A stretch of 64,000 nt of DNA from Flavobacterium palustre (GTDB taxonomy: Bacteria; Bacteroidota; Bacteroidia; Flavobacteriales; Flavobacteriaceae), in NCBI RefSeq assembly GCF_014639535.1, contig NZ_BMGA01000002.1, positions 124,001 through 188,000 on the forward strand. Reading direction: 5' to 3'. Below, piece after piece: positions 26,530 to 36,279 of the stretch (within the stretch, counting starts at the first letter, position 1; each line of letters starts with the position of its first letter). Both the position numbers and the translations under genes were made by a program. The notes below the pieces were generated by a model. That model had not been told where the DNA came from. It was given only the letters and a program-made list of their open reading frames with translations, and made no database searches.

Positions 26530-29172
26530 ATGTCAGAAGGAGAAAAGTTAATTCCTATTAACATTGAAGATGAAATGAAATCAGCTTACATTGACTATTC
26601 AATGTCGGTTATTGTATCAAGAGCACTTCCGGATGTTAGAGATGGTTTGAAACCTGTACATCGAAGAGTACTTTATGGAATGTATGATTTAGGAGTAACT
26701 TCAAGATCTGCTCACAAAAAATCGGCGAGAATTGTCGGTGAAGTTTTAGGAAAGTACCACCCGCACGGAGATACCTCTGTTTATGATGCTATGGTTCGTA
26801 TGGCTCAGGAATGGAGTATGCGTTATTTATTAGTTGATGGTCAGGGTAACTTTGGTTCTGTAGATGGTGATAGTCCGGCAGCGATGCGTTATACTGAGGC
26901 CAGAATGCGCAAAATTTCAGAAGAAATAATGGCAGATATCGAAAAAGAAACAGTTGATTTTCAATTGAATTTTGACGATACTTTGTATGAACCAAAAGTA
27001 ATGCCAACGCGTGTTCCTACTTTATTAGTAAACGGAGCTACTGGTATTGCGGTAGGTATGGCAACTAATATGCCGCCACATAATTTAACAGAAGTAATTA
27101 ATGGTACGTTAGCCTATATAGATAATAATGATATTGAGGTTGACGAATTAATGACGCATATCAAAGCACCTGATTTTCCAACCGGAGGTGTAATTTATGG
27201 TTATGAAGGAGTTCGTGAAGCTTTCAAAACGGGTAGAGGACGTGTAGTAATGCGTGCCAAAGTTAATTTTGAAGAAGTAGAAGGCAGAGAGTGTATTGTA
27301 GTTAGCGAAATTCCGTATCAGGTAAACAAAGCTGATATGATTAAGCGTACCGCTGATTTAGTGAACGAGAAAAAGATAGAGGGTATTGTTAATATTCGTG
27401 ACGAATCGGATAGAAATGGTATGCGTATCGTTTATATTTTGAAACGAGATGCAACGCCAAATGTGGTGTTGAATACTTTGTATAAATTCACCCAATTGCA
27501 ATCTTCTTTCAGTGTTAATAATATCGCATTGGTTAATGGTCGCCCACAAATGTTAAATCTAAAAGATTTGATTCATTATTTTGTAGAACACCGTCACGAT
27601 GTAGTTATCCGCAGAACGCGATTTGAATTGCGTAAAGCCGAAGAAAGAGCGCATATTTTAGAAGGTTTAATTATTGCTTCGGATAATATTGACGAAGTAA
27701 TTGCTTTAATCCGTGGTTCGAAAAATACTGAAGAAGCCCGTGAGAAATTAATCGAGAGATTCAATTTGTCTGATATTCAGGCCAGAGCTATTGTTGAGAT
27801 GCGTTTACGTCAGTTAACAGGTCTGGAGCAGGATAAATTGAGAGCGGAATATGAAGAATTAATGAAGTTAATTGAGCATTTGAAAGCTTTATTAGAAGAC
27901 GTTAATTTGAGAACTAATTTAATTAAAGAAGAATTAGAAGAAATTCGCGATAAATATGGTGACGAACGTCGTTCTACTATTGAATATTCAGGTGGTGATG
28001 TAAGTATTGAAGATTTAATTGCTGATGAAAATGTGGTAATTACGATTTCGCATGCAGGTTATATTAAACGTACTAATTTATCCGAATACAAAACGCAAAA
28101 CAGAGGAGGAGTAGGACAAAAAAGTGCAGGAACCAGAGATCAGGATTTCTTAGAGCACATGTTTGTGGCAACCAATCATCAGTATATGATGTTCTTTACT
28201 CAAAAAGGAAAATGTTTCTGGATGCGTGTTTATGAAATTCCGGAAGGAAGCAAAACGGCTAAAGGAAGAGCTATTCAGAATTTGATTAATATCGAAAATG
28301 ATGATAAGGTAAAAGCATTTATCTGTACTCAGGATTTAAAAGATCAGGATTACATTAAAACGCACAACCTGGTTATGGTAACTAAACAAGGTCAGGTGAA
28401 GAAAACATCTTTAGAAAAATATTCTAAACCTCGTGTAAATGGTGTTGCTGCAATTACAATTAAAGATGGTGACGAATTATTAGGCGCTGAATTAACTAAT
28501 GGTGAAAGCCAAATTATCCTGGCAGTTAAATCCGGTAAATTAGTTCGTTTTGAAGAAACTAAAACCCGTCCGATGGGAAGAACAGCTTCCGGAGTTCGCG
28601 GAATTACTTTGAAAGATGATACTGATGAAGTAATTGGAATGGTTACTGTTGATAAGAATGATATTAGCGATTCGCAAATTTTAGTGGTAACCGAAAACGG
28701 ATACGGAAAACGTACCAAGTTAGTTGATGAAGATGGCGAAGATGTGTACAGAATTACAAACCGTGGAGGAAAAGGAGTTAAAACTCTTAATATCACAGAG
28801 AAAACTGGTAAACTAATTTCGATAAGTGCTGTTACTGATGCTGACGACTTGATGATTATCAATAAATCAGGATTAACTATCAGAATGGCAATTGAAGATT
28901 TACGTGTAATGGGACGTGCTACTCAAGGTGTTAAATTAATTAACCTGAAAGGAAACGATTCTATTGCTGCTGTTGCCAAAGTAATGAAAGACGATGAAGA
29001 GCAAGTGGTTGTTGATGAAGATGGTAATGTTATCGAAGACGCAACAATCGAAAGAGTAAAACCGGTTTTGGAAGTTCTCGAAGATGAAGGAGTTGTAGAA
29101 GACGATGACGATGATGAAGAAGAAGCACCTGAAGATGACGAGGATGATTCAGAAGATGATGATGAAGCATAA
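26530..29172 (+). CDS. gyrA: DNA gyrase subunit A
   Basis: The 880-residue protein is full-length GyrA. The catalytic Tyr121 lies in [10 protein letters not shown] and the GyrA box QRGGKG-like element is represented by QNRGGVGQ near 523. The quinolone region reads [10 protein letters not shown], with Thr82 at the usual Ser83 position; this is a common Bacteroidetes state and not a resistance change by itself. The C-terminal 25 residues are almost all Asp and Glu. It introduces negative supercoils together with GyrB. It is divergent from clpC with a 256-base shared upstream region. Confidence 0.96.
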   Translation: MSEGEKLIPINIEDEMKSAYIDYSMSVIVSRALPDVRDGLKPVHRRVLYGMYDLGVTSRSAHKKSARIVGEVLGKYHPHGDTSVYDAMVRMAQEWSMRYLLVDGQGNFGSVDGDSPAAMRYTEARMRKISEEIMADIEKETVDFQLNFDDTLYEPKVMPTRVPTLLVNGATGIAVGMATNMPPHNLTEVINGTLAYIDNNDIEVDELMTHIKAPDFPTGGVIYGYEGVREAFKTGRGRVVMRAKVNFEEVEGRECIVVSEIPYQVNKADMIKRTADLVNEKKIEGIVNIRDESDRNGMRIVYILKRDATPNVVLNTLYKFTQLQSSFSVNNIALVNGRPQMLNLKDLIHYFVEHRHDVVIRRTRFELRKAEERAHILEGLIIASDNIDEVIALIRGSKNTEEAREKLIERFNLSDIQARAIVEMRLRQLTGLEQDKLRAEYEELMKLIEHLKALLEDVNLRTNLIKEELEEIRDKYGDERRSTIEYSGGDVSIEDLIADENVVITISHAGYIKRTNLSEYKTQNRGGVGQKSAGTRDQDFLEHMFVATNHQYMMFFTQKGKCFWMRVYEIPEGSKTAKGRAIQNLINIENDDKVKAFICTQDLKDQDYIKTHNLVMVTKQGQVKKTSLEKYSKPRVNGVAAITIKDGDELLGAELTNGESQIILAVKSGKLVRFEETKTRPMGRTASGVRGITLKDDTDEVIGMVTVDKNDISDSQILVVTENGYGKRTKLVDEDGEDVYRITNRGGKGVKTLNITEKTGKLISISAVTDADDLMIINKSGLTIRMAIEDLRVMGRATQGVKLINLKGNDSIAAVAKVMKDDEEQVVVDEDGNVIEDATIERVKPVLEVLEDEGVVEDDDDDEEEAPEDDEDDSEDDDEA

Positions 29173-29214
29173 ATTGTAATTAAAGAGTATTTAAAAATTA
29201 AAAAAATAAATTTT

Positions 29215-30489
29215 ATGAAAGGTAAATATGTAATGTTAGCATCGGCCTTAATGCTGTCACTAGCGGCTTTTGCTCAGAAAAAAGAACTTAAAGCTGCTGA
29301 GAAAGCTGTAAAAGCTGGAGATGCAAAAGAGGTATTAACTCTTTTAAAAGCCGTTGAACCTGTATTAGCTAATGCTACTGATGAAGAAAAAGCACAGTAT
29401 TATTTTTTAAAAGCTAATGCTTACTTGGATTTGGTAGATAAAAAAGTAGATACAGATGCCAATATGGCAATAGCAGCTGATACTTACAAAGAGTTAATTG
29501 CTGCCGAAAAAGCATCAGGAAAATTAAAGTATTCTGCACAAGCGGCTACTTCGATTACTAAAATTAAAGGTTTATTAATCAACAGTGGAGTTGCAGCTAC
29601 AAAAGAAAATAATAATTTGGAAGGTGCTAAAAAATTATACGAAGCTTATCAATTGGATAAAAAAGATACTATCTATTTGTATTATGCTGCTTCAACTTAT
29701 GTAAGTGCTAAAGATTATGACAAAGCGATGGAGCTGTATAATGAGTTGAAAAAAATAAACTATTCAGGAAAGGGAACCGAGTATTTAGCTACCAGTAAAG
29801 TTAACGGTCAGGAAGTTGGATTTGCTTCAGCTGCTGAAAGAGACAGAGCGGTAAAATTAGGGACTCATGAAAAACCAAGAACTGAAGAAATTCCATCTAA
29901 AAGAGGAGAAATTTATAAAAATATGGCTCTGATTTTAGTAGATCAGGGAAAAATAGCTGAAGCAAAAAAAGCTGTTGCCGATGCCAGAACAACTAATCCC
30001 GATGATTCTTCTTTGATGTTGACTGAGGCTAATTTGTATTTACAAACTAAAGATTTTGACAAATACAAACAAATTATTACTGAAGTATTGGCGAAAAACC
30101 CTAATGATGCGGCATTGGTTTATAATTTAGGAGTAATTTCTGCTAATGCAAATGATAATGTGGAAGCTGAGAAATATTATAAAAGAGCAGTTGAAATTAA
30201 ACCGGATTATACAAATGCTTACATTAACCTGGCGGTTTTAAAATTACAAAATGAAAAAGCACTTATCGAAGAAATGAACAAATTAGGTACTTCTGATAAG
30301 GATATGAAACGTTATGATGTTTTGAAGAAGAAAAGAGAAGATTTATTTAGAAGCACATTGCCTTATTTACAAAAAGCTTATGAGTTAGATCCTGAAAACA
30401 CTGATATTGTTAAAACTCTTTCAGGTGTTTATGGTGCTTTAGAAATGACTGCCGAGAAAAATGCTTTAAAAGCTAAAATGAAAAAATAG
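29215..30489 (+). CDS. Exported tetratricopeptide-repeat protein
   Basis: The 424-residue protein has a signal peptide (MKGKYVMLASALMLSLAAFA). It is followed by TPR helices: EAKKAVADARTTNPDDS, NPNDAALVYNLGVISAN, EKYYKRAVEIKPDYTNAYINLAVLK and YLQKAYELDPENTDIVKTLSGVYG. It probably works as a periplasmic or outer-membrane-associated scaffold. It starts 42 bases after gyrA and may be co-transcribed with it. No enzymatic domain is seen. The partner is unknown. Confidence 0.82.
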   Translation: MKGKYVMLASALMLSLAAFAQKKELKAAEKAVKAGDAKEVLTLLKAVEPVLANATDEEKAQYYFLKANAYLDLVDKKVDTDANMAIAADTYKELIAAEKASGKLKYSAQAATSITKIKGLLINSGVAATKENNNLEGAKKLYEAYQLDKKDTIYLYYAASTYVSAKDYDKAMELYNELKKINYSGKGTEYLATSKVNGQEVGFASAAERDRAVKLGTHEKPRTEEIPSKRGEIYKNMALILVDQGKIAEAKKAVADARTTNPDDSSLMLTEANLYLQTKDFDKYKQIITEVLAKNPNDAALVYNLGVISANANDNVEAEKYYKRAVEIKPDYTNAYINLAVLKLQNEKALIEEMNKLGTSDKDMKRYDVLKKKREDLFRSTLPYLQKAYELDPENTDIVKTLSGVYGALEMTAEKNALKAKMKK

Positions 30490-30560
30490 CGCTGTCAAAA
30501 GTTTTTATCCTAAAAAATAATTTAGGATTCATATAAAGCTGTTATTGTATCAGCGATGTT

Positions 30561-30599
30561 AAAAAGTTATTTCCGATTTTTTCGGAAATAACTTTTTTT
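30561..30599 (+). terminator. Intrinsic terminator of the TPR gene
   Basis: AAGTTATTTCCGA and TCGGAAATAACTT pair around TTTTT and are followed by seven T. Confidence 0.85.
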
Positions 30600-30647
30600 A
30601 TTATCCATTTGTTTTTCAGTATGAGATAAAATTGGGACTTAGAGATG

Positions 30648-31877
30648 TTATTTGATAAGTCCGGTAGAACCTTCACTGGAAGGAATTAATTCAAAAACAG
30701 AATTGGGTGCTAAATTAGGTTCGATTCGGTGTGAGACATATACAATTGTCATATTGGATTCCTGCTTGAGCAAATTGATGAGTTGGCACACCATGGCTAC
30801 GTTTTCATCATCTAAACCTTCAACGGGCTCGTCTAAAATAACCAGAGGAGGATGTTTTAAAACTGAACGCACGATCATTGCCAGTCGCTGCTGACCAACC
30901 GAAAGACGCTTGAACATTTTGTTTTTAAGGTGTTTCATCCCGATTAAGTCCAGCCATTCATCGGCAATTTTCTTGTGTAGCGTAGTAGGTAGATCATACA
31001 AACCTATCGAATCGAAAAAACCGGAAAGAATCATTTGTTCCAAAGTGTGATTTCTTGTAAACAAACTGGTCATATTGGTAGCAAAATAACCGATATTCTT
31101 TTTGATATCCCAAACGCTTTCTCCGCTTCCTTTTTTTCGACCAAAGAGGTGTAAATCCTGTCCGTAACCCTTAGGGCTGTCACCGTTGATTAACGATAAA
31201 AGTGTACTTTTTCCGGAACCATTAGGGCCAATCAATTGCCAGAATTCGCCTTGTTGAATCGTCCAGTTGATGTTTTTTACAATAGGACGTTCTTCGTAGC
31301 TAACACATACATTATTCATCTGAACCAGTATTTTTTGATTGTATTCGATGGCATGTGCCGCATGCGGAATTCCCTGTTGGTTTATAATTTTTGTTTCGTG
31401 AGTTTCGTGCGAGATGTTTTCCAATACAAAATCATCTGAATTGATTTGTCTGTTATTCGAAATAAAAGGCAGCAAATCGGCATGGCGGTTGATAAGCTGT
31501 ATAATTTTGATTTCAGAAGCCATTGCTTCCATTGATTTTGCCAGCTCTATTCGGGAAGCCTGGTCTAAATGATCCATTGGATTGTCAAAAATGATAAAAT
31601 CAGGTTTTTGGTCGATACAATAGTGAAGAAATTTCTTTTTCCGTTGTCCGGAAGAAAAAGTACTTAGTTTTCTGTTTGAATCTACCGCTGTTAATTCGAG
31701 GTATTGAAATTCTTTTTGGATAAAATGGTCTATAGCTAAATCGGAAAAAAGGATGCCTTTTAATTCATTAAAAGAAGCTAATTCGCCAATGGCATTTCCG
31801 GAAAGAATTTTATCTATAAAGTCTTTTTTATTGATTTGATTGGATAATAAAATGTTCCAATGTGAAGCAGTAGTCAT
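30648..31877 (-). CDS. Tandem ABC ATPase, ModF-like, with degenerate first nucleotide-binding domain
   Basis: The 409-residue protein has two ABC-type ATPase halves and no membrane segment. The second is complete: Walker A GPNGSGKST at 217-225, signature LSVGQQR near 325, Walker B LVILDEP near 345. The first half keeps a signature-like SSGQRK (75-80) and Walker B FIIFDNP (94-100) but has no GxxGxGKS Walker A. Only one canonical ATP site can form. ModF-type proteins of this shape are linked to molybdate or to general ABC functions, but no transporter gene is adjacent. The substrate is unknown. Confidence 0.8.
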   Translation of the reverse strand: MTTASHWNILLSNQINKKDFIDKILSGNAIGELASFNELKGILFSDLAIDHFIQKEFQYLELTAVDSNRKLSTFSSGQRKKKFLHYCIDQKPDFIIFDNPMDHLDQASRIELAKSMEAMASEIKIIQLINRHADLLPFISNNRQINSDDFVLENISHETHETKIINQQGIPHAAHAIEYNQKILVQMNNVCVSYEERPIVKNINWTIQQGEFWQLIGPNGSGKSTLLSLINGDSPKGYGQDLHLFGRKKGSGESVWDIKKNIGYFATNMTSLFTRNHTLEQMILSGFFDSIGLYDLPTTLHKKIADEWLDLIGMKHLKNKMFKRLSVGQQRLAMIVRSVLKHPPLVILDEPVEGLDDENVAMVCQLINLLKQESNMTIVYVSHRIEPNLAPNSVFELIPSSEGSTGLIK

Positions 31878-31977
31878 GAAAAAGGTTCTGTTTTTTATTG
31901 GCTGTAAAGATAAGAAAAGAAGTTGGGTGTTAGAAGTTGGAAGTTGGAAGTTCGTTAACTGTAGAAAATTATAAGTC

Positions 31978-32748
31978 TTAAAACTGAATATCGAGTGCTT
32001 TGATTTGGTCTTCTAAAGTTAGTGCGTGTTGATAACTGTATTCGAAAATCTCGTCGGCATTTTTTAAGTTGTAAAGACTGTACTGGCTCATGTTAGGTGG
32101 TTCGAAGTACAGGTTACAACTATGGGTTTTTATCTCGACCGAACTTTTCATCGCCAAATGAAAACAACGGTCAAGAATGTTATTCATGCTTACTTTTTCG
32201 ACTTCTTTTTTGATAGAATTGACATAACTGCCAATGATGATGTCGCATTGTCCCATAAGGGGTTCGATAGGGAAATTGTTAATTACTCCGCCATCAACAT
32301 ATAAGGTGTTATTGTAATTTACCGGCTGGAACAACAGCGGCATGCAAGAGGAAGCCATTAAAACCTGAGATAAATTTCCGGATGAAAAATAAACTAATTC
32401 ACCTTTTAGGATGTCAGTAGTGGCTACATAAAGCGGAATTTTTAAATCTTCAAAGGAGTTGGTTGGGAAACATTCGAGATAAATATCATGAAATCCTTTC
32501 ATGGCAAATAAACCTTGTCTTTTGATTAAAAGATTAGAAAAACTAAAGATTTGTCCTTTTTTAAGAATTTTTAAAATATCTGTTACCGAATAGCCTGCGG
32601 CATAAAAAGCTCCAGCTATAGCTCCGGCGCTGGTTCCTGAAATATGTGTAGGTTTGATACCAAATTCCTCCAGGGCTTTTAGCATACCTAAGTGTCCAAT
32701 TCCTCGTGCGCCTCCACCAGACAATACAATTCCAATTTTAGTTTGCAT
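31978..32748 (-). CDS. Patatin-like phospholipase family protein
   Basis: The 256-residue protein has the full patatin catalytic set: oxyanion-hole LSGGGARGIGHLG near residue 9, nucleophile Ser in GTSAG (39-43), and the catalytic Asp in VDGGVINNFP near 150. It is probably an acyl hydrolase acting on lipids or acyl-esters. There is no signal peptide, so it is cytoplasmic or peripheral. It lies 35 bases after the thioesterase gene on the same strand, a possible pair. Confidence 0.9.
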   Translation of the reverse strand: MQTKIGIVLSGGGARGIGHLGMLKALEEFGIKPTHISGTSAGAIAGAFYAAGYSVTDILKILKKGQIFSFSNLLIKRQGLFAMKGFHDIYLECFPTNSFEDLKIPLYVATTDILKGELVYFSSGNLSQVLMASSCMPLLFQPVNYNNTLYVDGGVINNFPIEPLMGQCDIIIGSYVNSIKKEVEKVSMNNILDRCFHLAMKSSVEIKTHSCNLYFEPPNMSQYSLYNLKNADEIFEYSYQHALTLEDQIKALDIQF

Positions 32749-32783
32749 CTTGTTGTTTTGGTTTGTAGTTTAGGGTTTTCAGT

Positions 32784-33221
32784 TTAAGATTCTATAAAAT
32801 CATCGCTTTTTGGAATACTCGCTAAAGCCTTTATTGCTACTTCAGGAACCGGATCGGTTAATTTGCGCAATTTGGTGTCCATCCAGGCACCATCAACGGT
32901 TAAAGTGGCACAAAGTAAATTGTCTTCGGTACGAAATTCATGGGCTATTGACCATCGGGAGGCATCGGCTCTCATTTTAGCTACAGTAGTATGAATGTAA
33001 ACCGAATCGCCTTGCGTGATTTCTTTTCTAAACACACATTCTTCTCTGAAAAGTACCGGACCAAAATGCTGTTTTTGGAAAACTTTTAAGTTTAAACCCA
33101 AGCTGTCTAAGATTTCCATTCGGTGTTGCGCGGCACAATCATAATAGACACTATGTCGGACATGGAAATTAGGGTCTAAATCAGCCCAGCGAAAAGTGAG
33201 GTGTTTGCTAAAAGAGGTCAT
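32784..33221 (-). CDS. Acyl-CoA thioesterase, 4HBT hotdog family
   Basis: The 145-residue protein has a single hotdog domain. FRWADLDPNFHVRHSVYYDCAAQHR near residue 9 matches the 4HBT family motif with the catalytic Asp. The middle section (SVYIHTTVAKMRADASRWSIAH) is the usual strand pair. It should hydrolyse an acyl-CoA in the cytoplasm; the chain length is not deducible. It is upstream of the patatin gene on the same strand, suggesting a lipid-related unit. Confidence 0.82.
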   Translation of the reverse strand: MTSFSKHLTFRWADLDPNFHVRHSVYYDCAAQHRMEILDSLGLNLKVFQKQHFGPVLFREECVFRKEITQGDSVYIHTTVAKMRADASRWSIAHEFRTEDNLLCATLTVDGAWMDTKLRKLTDPVPEVAIKALASIPKSDDFIES

Positions 33222-33352
33222 GTTGTAGTATTAAAATGTTGTAGTTGTAAATTTAACAAAAATAAGCCAAAAAGAAAGAAAAGGACTCTTTATAGTTTTT
33301 TGATAAGTTTGGTTGTGTTTTCTTTCTAGTTAAGAATTGATATCTTTACAAA

Positions 33353-34195
33353 ATGAGATTTAAAGTAAGCAGTTTTTTGTCCTATGAAGTTTTTGCTACA
33401 ACGACCTTTATTTTTAATATTCAGGTTGCCCAATCGGCGAGTCAAGTAATTATTTCGGAGTCTCTTGCTATTACTCCCGAGATTAAGTACGAAGAATTTG
33501 TATTGCAAAATTCAACAACCCGTTTTATTAAAATGGTGGTAGCACAAGGAACTAATTTTACACTTAGTTATGAAGCCGAAGTTGATGTTTTATATGAAAT
33601 CATCGCTCCTGAACACTTGCCGCAATCTGTTTCTATTATTGATTTAGAAAACGAAACGTTGCCTTATATTTCTCCCAGCAGGTATTGTGAATCGGATAAA
33701 TTATTGGATTTTGCACATGAGCTATTTGGGCATTTGCCTAATGAATTTACTAAAGTCAAAGCAATAAACGAATGGGTTTTTAAAACCATAGCTTATAAAG
33801 CGGGAACTAGTGATTCCAATAGATCAGCCTGTGACGTTCTCAATTTAAAAGAAGGTGTTTGTAAAGATTTTGCTCATCTCGCTATTGCTTTGTGTCGCGC
33901 CTTAGATATACCGGCACGTTATTTTACGGGTTACGCTTATGCGTTGAATCCGCCTGATTTTCATGCTTGTTTTGAGGCTTATGTAGGAGGGAAGTGGTTG
34001 TTTTTTGACCCGACTAAATTAAGTATTGCTAATGGTTTAGTCAAAATTGCCAATGGTAAAGATACCAGCGAAGTAGCTGTGGCCAGTTTTTTTGGTGAAG
34101 TGAATTGTAATTATATGAAAGTAGATTGTAATCCTGTTTCAACTGATTTTCTTCCTTTTGATAAAGAAAAAAACACAGCTGTTTCTTATGGTTGA
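33353..34195 (+). CDS. Transglutaminase-like superfamily protein
   Basis: The 280-residue protein has an N-terminal beta-sandwich-like region (about 1-95) and a transglutaminase-like domain. The catalytic triad is visible as Cys in LKEGVCKDFAHLAIALCRAL (near residue 166), His in FHACFEAYVGG (near 205) and Asp in FFDPT. Such proteins in bacteria often act as cysteine proteases or peptide-cleaving enzymes. There is no signal peptide. It stands alone, with the convergent beta-lactamase-like gene 24 bases away. The substrate is unknown. Confidence 0.83.
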   Translation: MRFKVSSFLSYEVFATTTFIFNIQVAQSASQVIISESLAITPEIKYEEFVLQNSTTRFIKMVVAQGTNFTLSYEAEVDVLYEIIAPEHLPQSVSIIDLENETLPYISPSRYCESDKLLDFAHELFGHLPNEFTKVKAINEWVFKTIAYKAGTSDSNRSACDVLNLKEGVCKDFAHLAIALCRALDIPARYFTGYAYALNPPDFHACFEAYVGGKWLFFDPTKLSIANGLVKIANGKDTSEVAVASFFGEVNCNYMKVDCNPVSTDFLPFDKEKNTAVSYG

Positions 34196-34219
34196 AACCG
34201 CTGTGTTTTTTGATGCAGA

Positions 34220-35503
34220 TTAATCATCAATGGCTTGTTCTGCCAAAAGTTGAAATTTCCAGCCTGTATTATCGCTTGTTTTTTGTGTTTGTTTGAGGAT
34301 AATTCCGATGAGTTCTTCTTTAGGATCGGCAAAATATTGGGTATTGAAATAGCCTCCCCAGTTAAAAGTTCCTGCGCTTCCTTGTCCGCCCAAATCTTCG
34401 CCCATTTGGTTTAAAACTCTAAAACCTAATCCGTGACCGGCATCGGTTTTGCCCCAGGTTTCACCAATTTGGTTTGCCAACATAAACTGTACTGTCGTTC
34501 TGCTTAACAATCTTATACCGTTTAGTTCTCCTTTGTTTAAGAACATTTGCAGGAAAGTCGCATAATCTTTAGCGGTACTGGAAAGTCCGGCACCTCCTGA
34601 GAAAAAGCTTTTAGTACCTTTTATTGGATAATTGGTATCATAGAACGTATTTGGAAACGGAATCCATTTACCGTTTTCTTTTGTTTGCACCGTAACTAAT
34701 CGGTTTGATTTTGATTCCGGTAAATAGAAATAAGTGTCAGTCATTTCTAATGGTTCGAAAATACGGGTTCTGTAAAATTCGTCCATCGGCATTCCTGAGA
34801 TAACTTCGATAAAATACCCAATAACATCCAATCCTTCGCTATAAGTAAATTTCTCTCCCGGATTATGATGCAAAGGTAGTTTTGCCAGTTTTTTGACACT
34901 TTCGGAAATGGTGATTTTATCGGTTGTAAATAAATCGGTTACGCCGGCGTCTTTGTAGATTTTTTTAAAACGCGGGTCGCTATCAATTTGACCATAGCCA
35001 ATCCCGGAAGTATGGGTAATTAAATCACGAATGGTAATTTCTCTTTTGGCGGCTTTAGTAGTATATTTTCCATCAGGATAAACAGAATCTAAAACCTGTG
35101 CGTTTTTAAATTCGGGGATGTATTTCGCAATAGGGTCGTCCAGTTTGAATTTTCCTTCTTCCCAAAGCATCATGACAGCAGTAGTGGTAATGGCTTTGGT
35201 TTGGGATGCAATCCTAAAAATAGCATCGGTTTTTAATGTTTTTGAAGTAGTGTTATCTGCCATTCCGAAAGCTTTGAAATACACGATTTTTCCCTTGCGG
35301 GCTACAAGAGCTATGGCTCCCGGAATTTCCGAATCGGCAACTGCTTTATTGAGCATATTGTCAATTCGTGCCAGTCTTTCGTTGGACATGCCTACACTGG
35401 AAGGAGTGTCTTCGCTGAGTTTAGGAGAGTTTTTTATAGATTTAGTTTGGGCGTAATTGCCCAAACTGGAAATCGTAAAAAGTAAAATAAAAAGGTTTTT
35501 CAT
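34220..35503 (-). CDS. Serine hydrolase of the beta-lactamase / penicillin-binding class C family
   Basis: The 427-residue protein has a signal peptide (MKNLFILLFTISSLGNYAQ) and a beta-lactamase-like fold. Visible motifs are SxxK in ASQTKAIT (near residue 97), YSEG in the place of YxN, and HGLGF in the place of KTG. These substitutions are usual in esterase-like members, so it need not confer drug resistance. It probably acts on ester or peptide bonds in the periplasm. It is followed by a 320-base gap that contains a fold-back repeat. Confidence 0.83.
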   Translation of the reverse strand: MKNLFILLFTISSLGNYAQTKSIKNSPKLSEDTPSSVGMSNERLARIDNMLNKAVADSEIPGAIALVARKGKIVYFKAFGMADNTTSKTLKTDAIFRIASQTKAITTTAVMMLWEEGKFKLDDPIAKYIPEFKNAQVLDSVYPDGKYTTKAAKREITIRDLITHTSGIGYGQIDSDPRFKKIYKDAGVTDLFTTDKITISESVKKLAKLPLHHNPGEKFTYSEGLDVIGYFIEVISGMPMDEFYRTRIFEPLEMTDTYFYLPESKSNRLVTVQTKENGKWIPFPNTFYDTNYPIKGTKSFFSGGAGLSSTAKDYATFLQMFLNKGELNGIRLLSRTTVQFMLANQIGETWGKTDAGHGLGFRVLNQMGEDLGGQGSAGTFNWGGYFNTQYFADPKEELIGIILKQTQKTSDNTGWKFQLLAEQAIDD

Positions 35504-35629
35504 GGTTGGTTTTTTTTAGATTTAATCTGTGTTAAATCTGTTTGGTTGGTTTTATTAAAAGTAAAAAAACGTTTTAAAACTTTTCTTTTTTGCTTGATCA
35601 AAAAAGAAACAAAAAAAATCAAGTCTTAA

Positions 35630-35742
35630 GCTTCCTCCTCGGTCAAATTAGTTTTCGAATACTAAAAGAAAAGAACTCGCTGCGCTCAAACAGCTTTTCT
35701 TTTTAAGTATTCTTCAAACATTTGACACTCGACTGCGGAAGC
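35630..35742. repeat. Imperfect fold-back repeat in the 35.5-35.8 kb gap
   Basis: GCTTCC at 35630 pairs with GGAAGC at 35742, GTCAAAT with ATTTGAC, and GAATACTAAAAGAAAAG with CTTTTCTTTTTAAGTATTC around a loop with CGCTGCGCTC. This explains most of the 320-base gap, and I see no gene in it. A short TTTTTTG...CAAAAAA palindrome lies at about 35586-35606. Confidence 0.65.
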
Positions 35743-35823
35743 TAAGGACACTCGAATAGCAACGGTTAATTTTAATCTGTCGTAATCTGTCAGATCAGTT
35801 TTATCAGTGTTCCAAATATATTT

Positions 35824-36213
35824 TTACTCTGGAATTTTTTCAATCAGAATAGGATTTTCTGTGCTGTCATAATAAGTACAGGTCATTTCGATGATATCTA
35901 CACGCCATTTGGCAATACCACATTGGGCTGCATGTTGGCAAAAAGTAAAATAGTCTGTCTGTCCGTCTTGGTGCATGACCAGATATTCAATAAAGCGTTC
36001 TTTATTTGCTGAAGATGCGATAGTGATTGCGTCGTATTTTTTGTCGGTGCTGGCAGCAAAATCATTGTCACCATAATAGGAAACACTACCATCGGTCACG
36101 ATGGTGTCATAGCCTTTTACGCCCAGTTGGATAAGGTCTTGAATGTAATTAGGGAAATCAGCACCTGATTTTACTTTTTCATGTGCTGCTTTAATCTGGT
36201 CTATTGAAAACAT
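35824..36213 (-). CDS. DUF1398 family protein
   Basis: The 129-residue protein matches the DUF1398 (YbcV-like) family: IDQIKAAHEKVKSGADFPNYIQDL at the start, LGVKGYDTIVTDGSVSYYGDND in the middle, QTDYFTFCQHAAQCGIAKWRVD and MTCTYYD near the end. The function of the family is unknown. It is cytoplasmic, with no signal or membrane segment. Its 36-base upstream region is almost the same as that of the next gene on the minus strand. Confidence 0.82.
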   Translation of the reverse strand: MFSIDQIKAAHEKVKSGADFPNYIQDLIQLGVKGYDTIVTDGSVSYYGDNDFAASTDKKYDAITIASSANKERFIEYLVMHQDGQTDYFTFCQHAAQCGIAKWRVDIIEMTCTYYDSTENPILIEKIPE

Positions 36214-36246
36214 ATTTTAATTTTTTAGGTTTTCAAATATAGGTTA
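36211..36246 (-). promoter_or_regulatory. Upstream region of DUF1398 gene, near-copy of 37000-37035
   Basis: The 36 bases ending at the start codon match 37000-37035 at 34 positions. On the minus strand this copy contains TATATTTG (a TAnnTTTG box, plus-strand 36242-36235 region), while the other copy has it mutated. Confidence 0.6.
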
Positions 36247-36279
36247 AAAATTAAATGTGGTTTCTGTTTTTTGCCTTTT

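Noticed and set aside
26750-26800. Thr in place of Ser at GyrA position 82/83 as a quinolone resistance change
   Set aside because: Thr is the normal residue at this position in flavobacterial GyrA, so it is not evidence of selected resistance.
34220-35503. Beta-lactamase-like protein as a drug resistance gene
   Set aside because: The KTG box is HGLGF and YxN is YSEG, typical of esterase-like relatives; resistance cannot be claimed.
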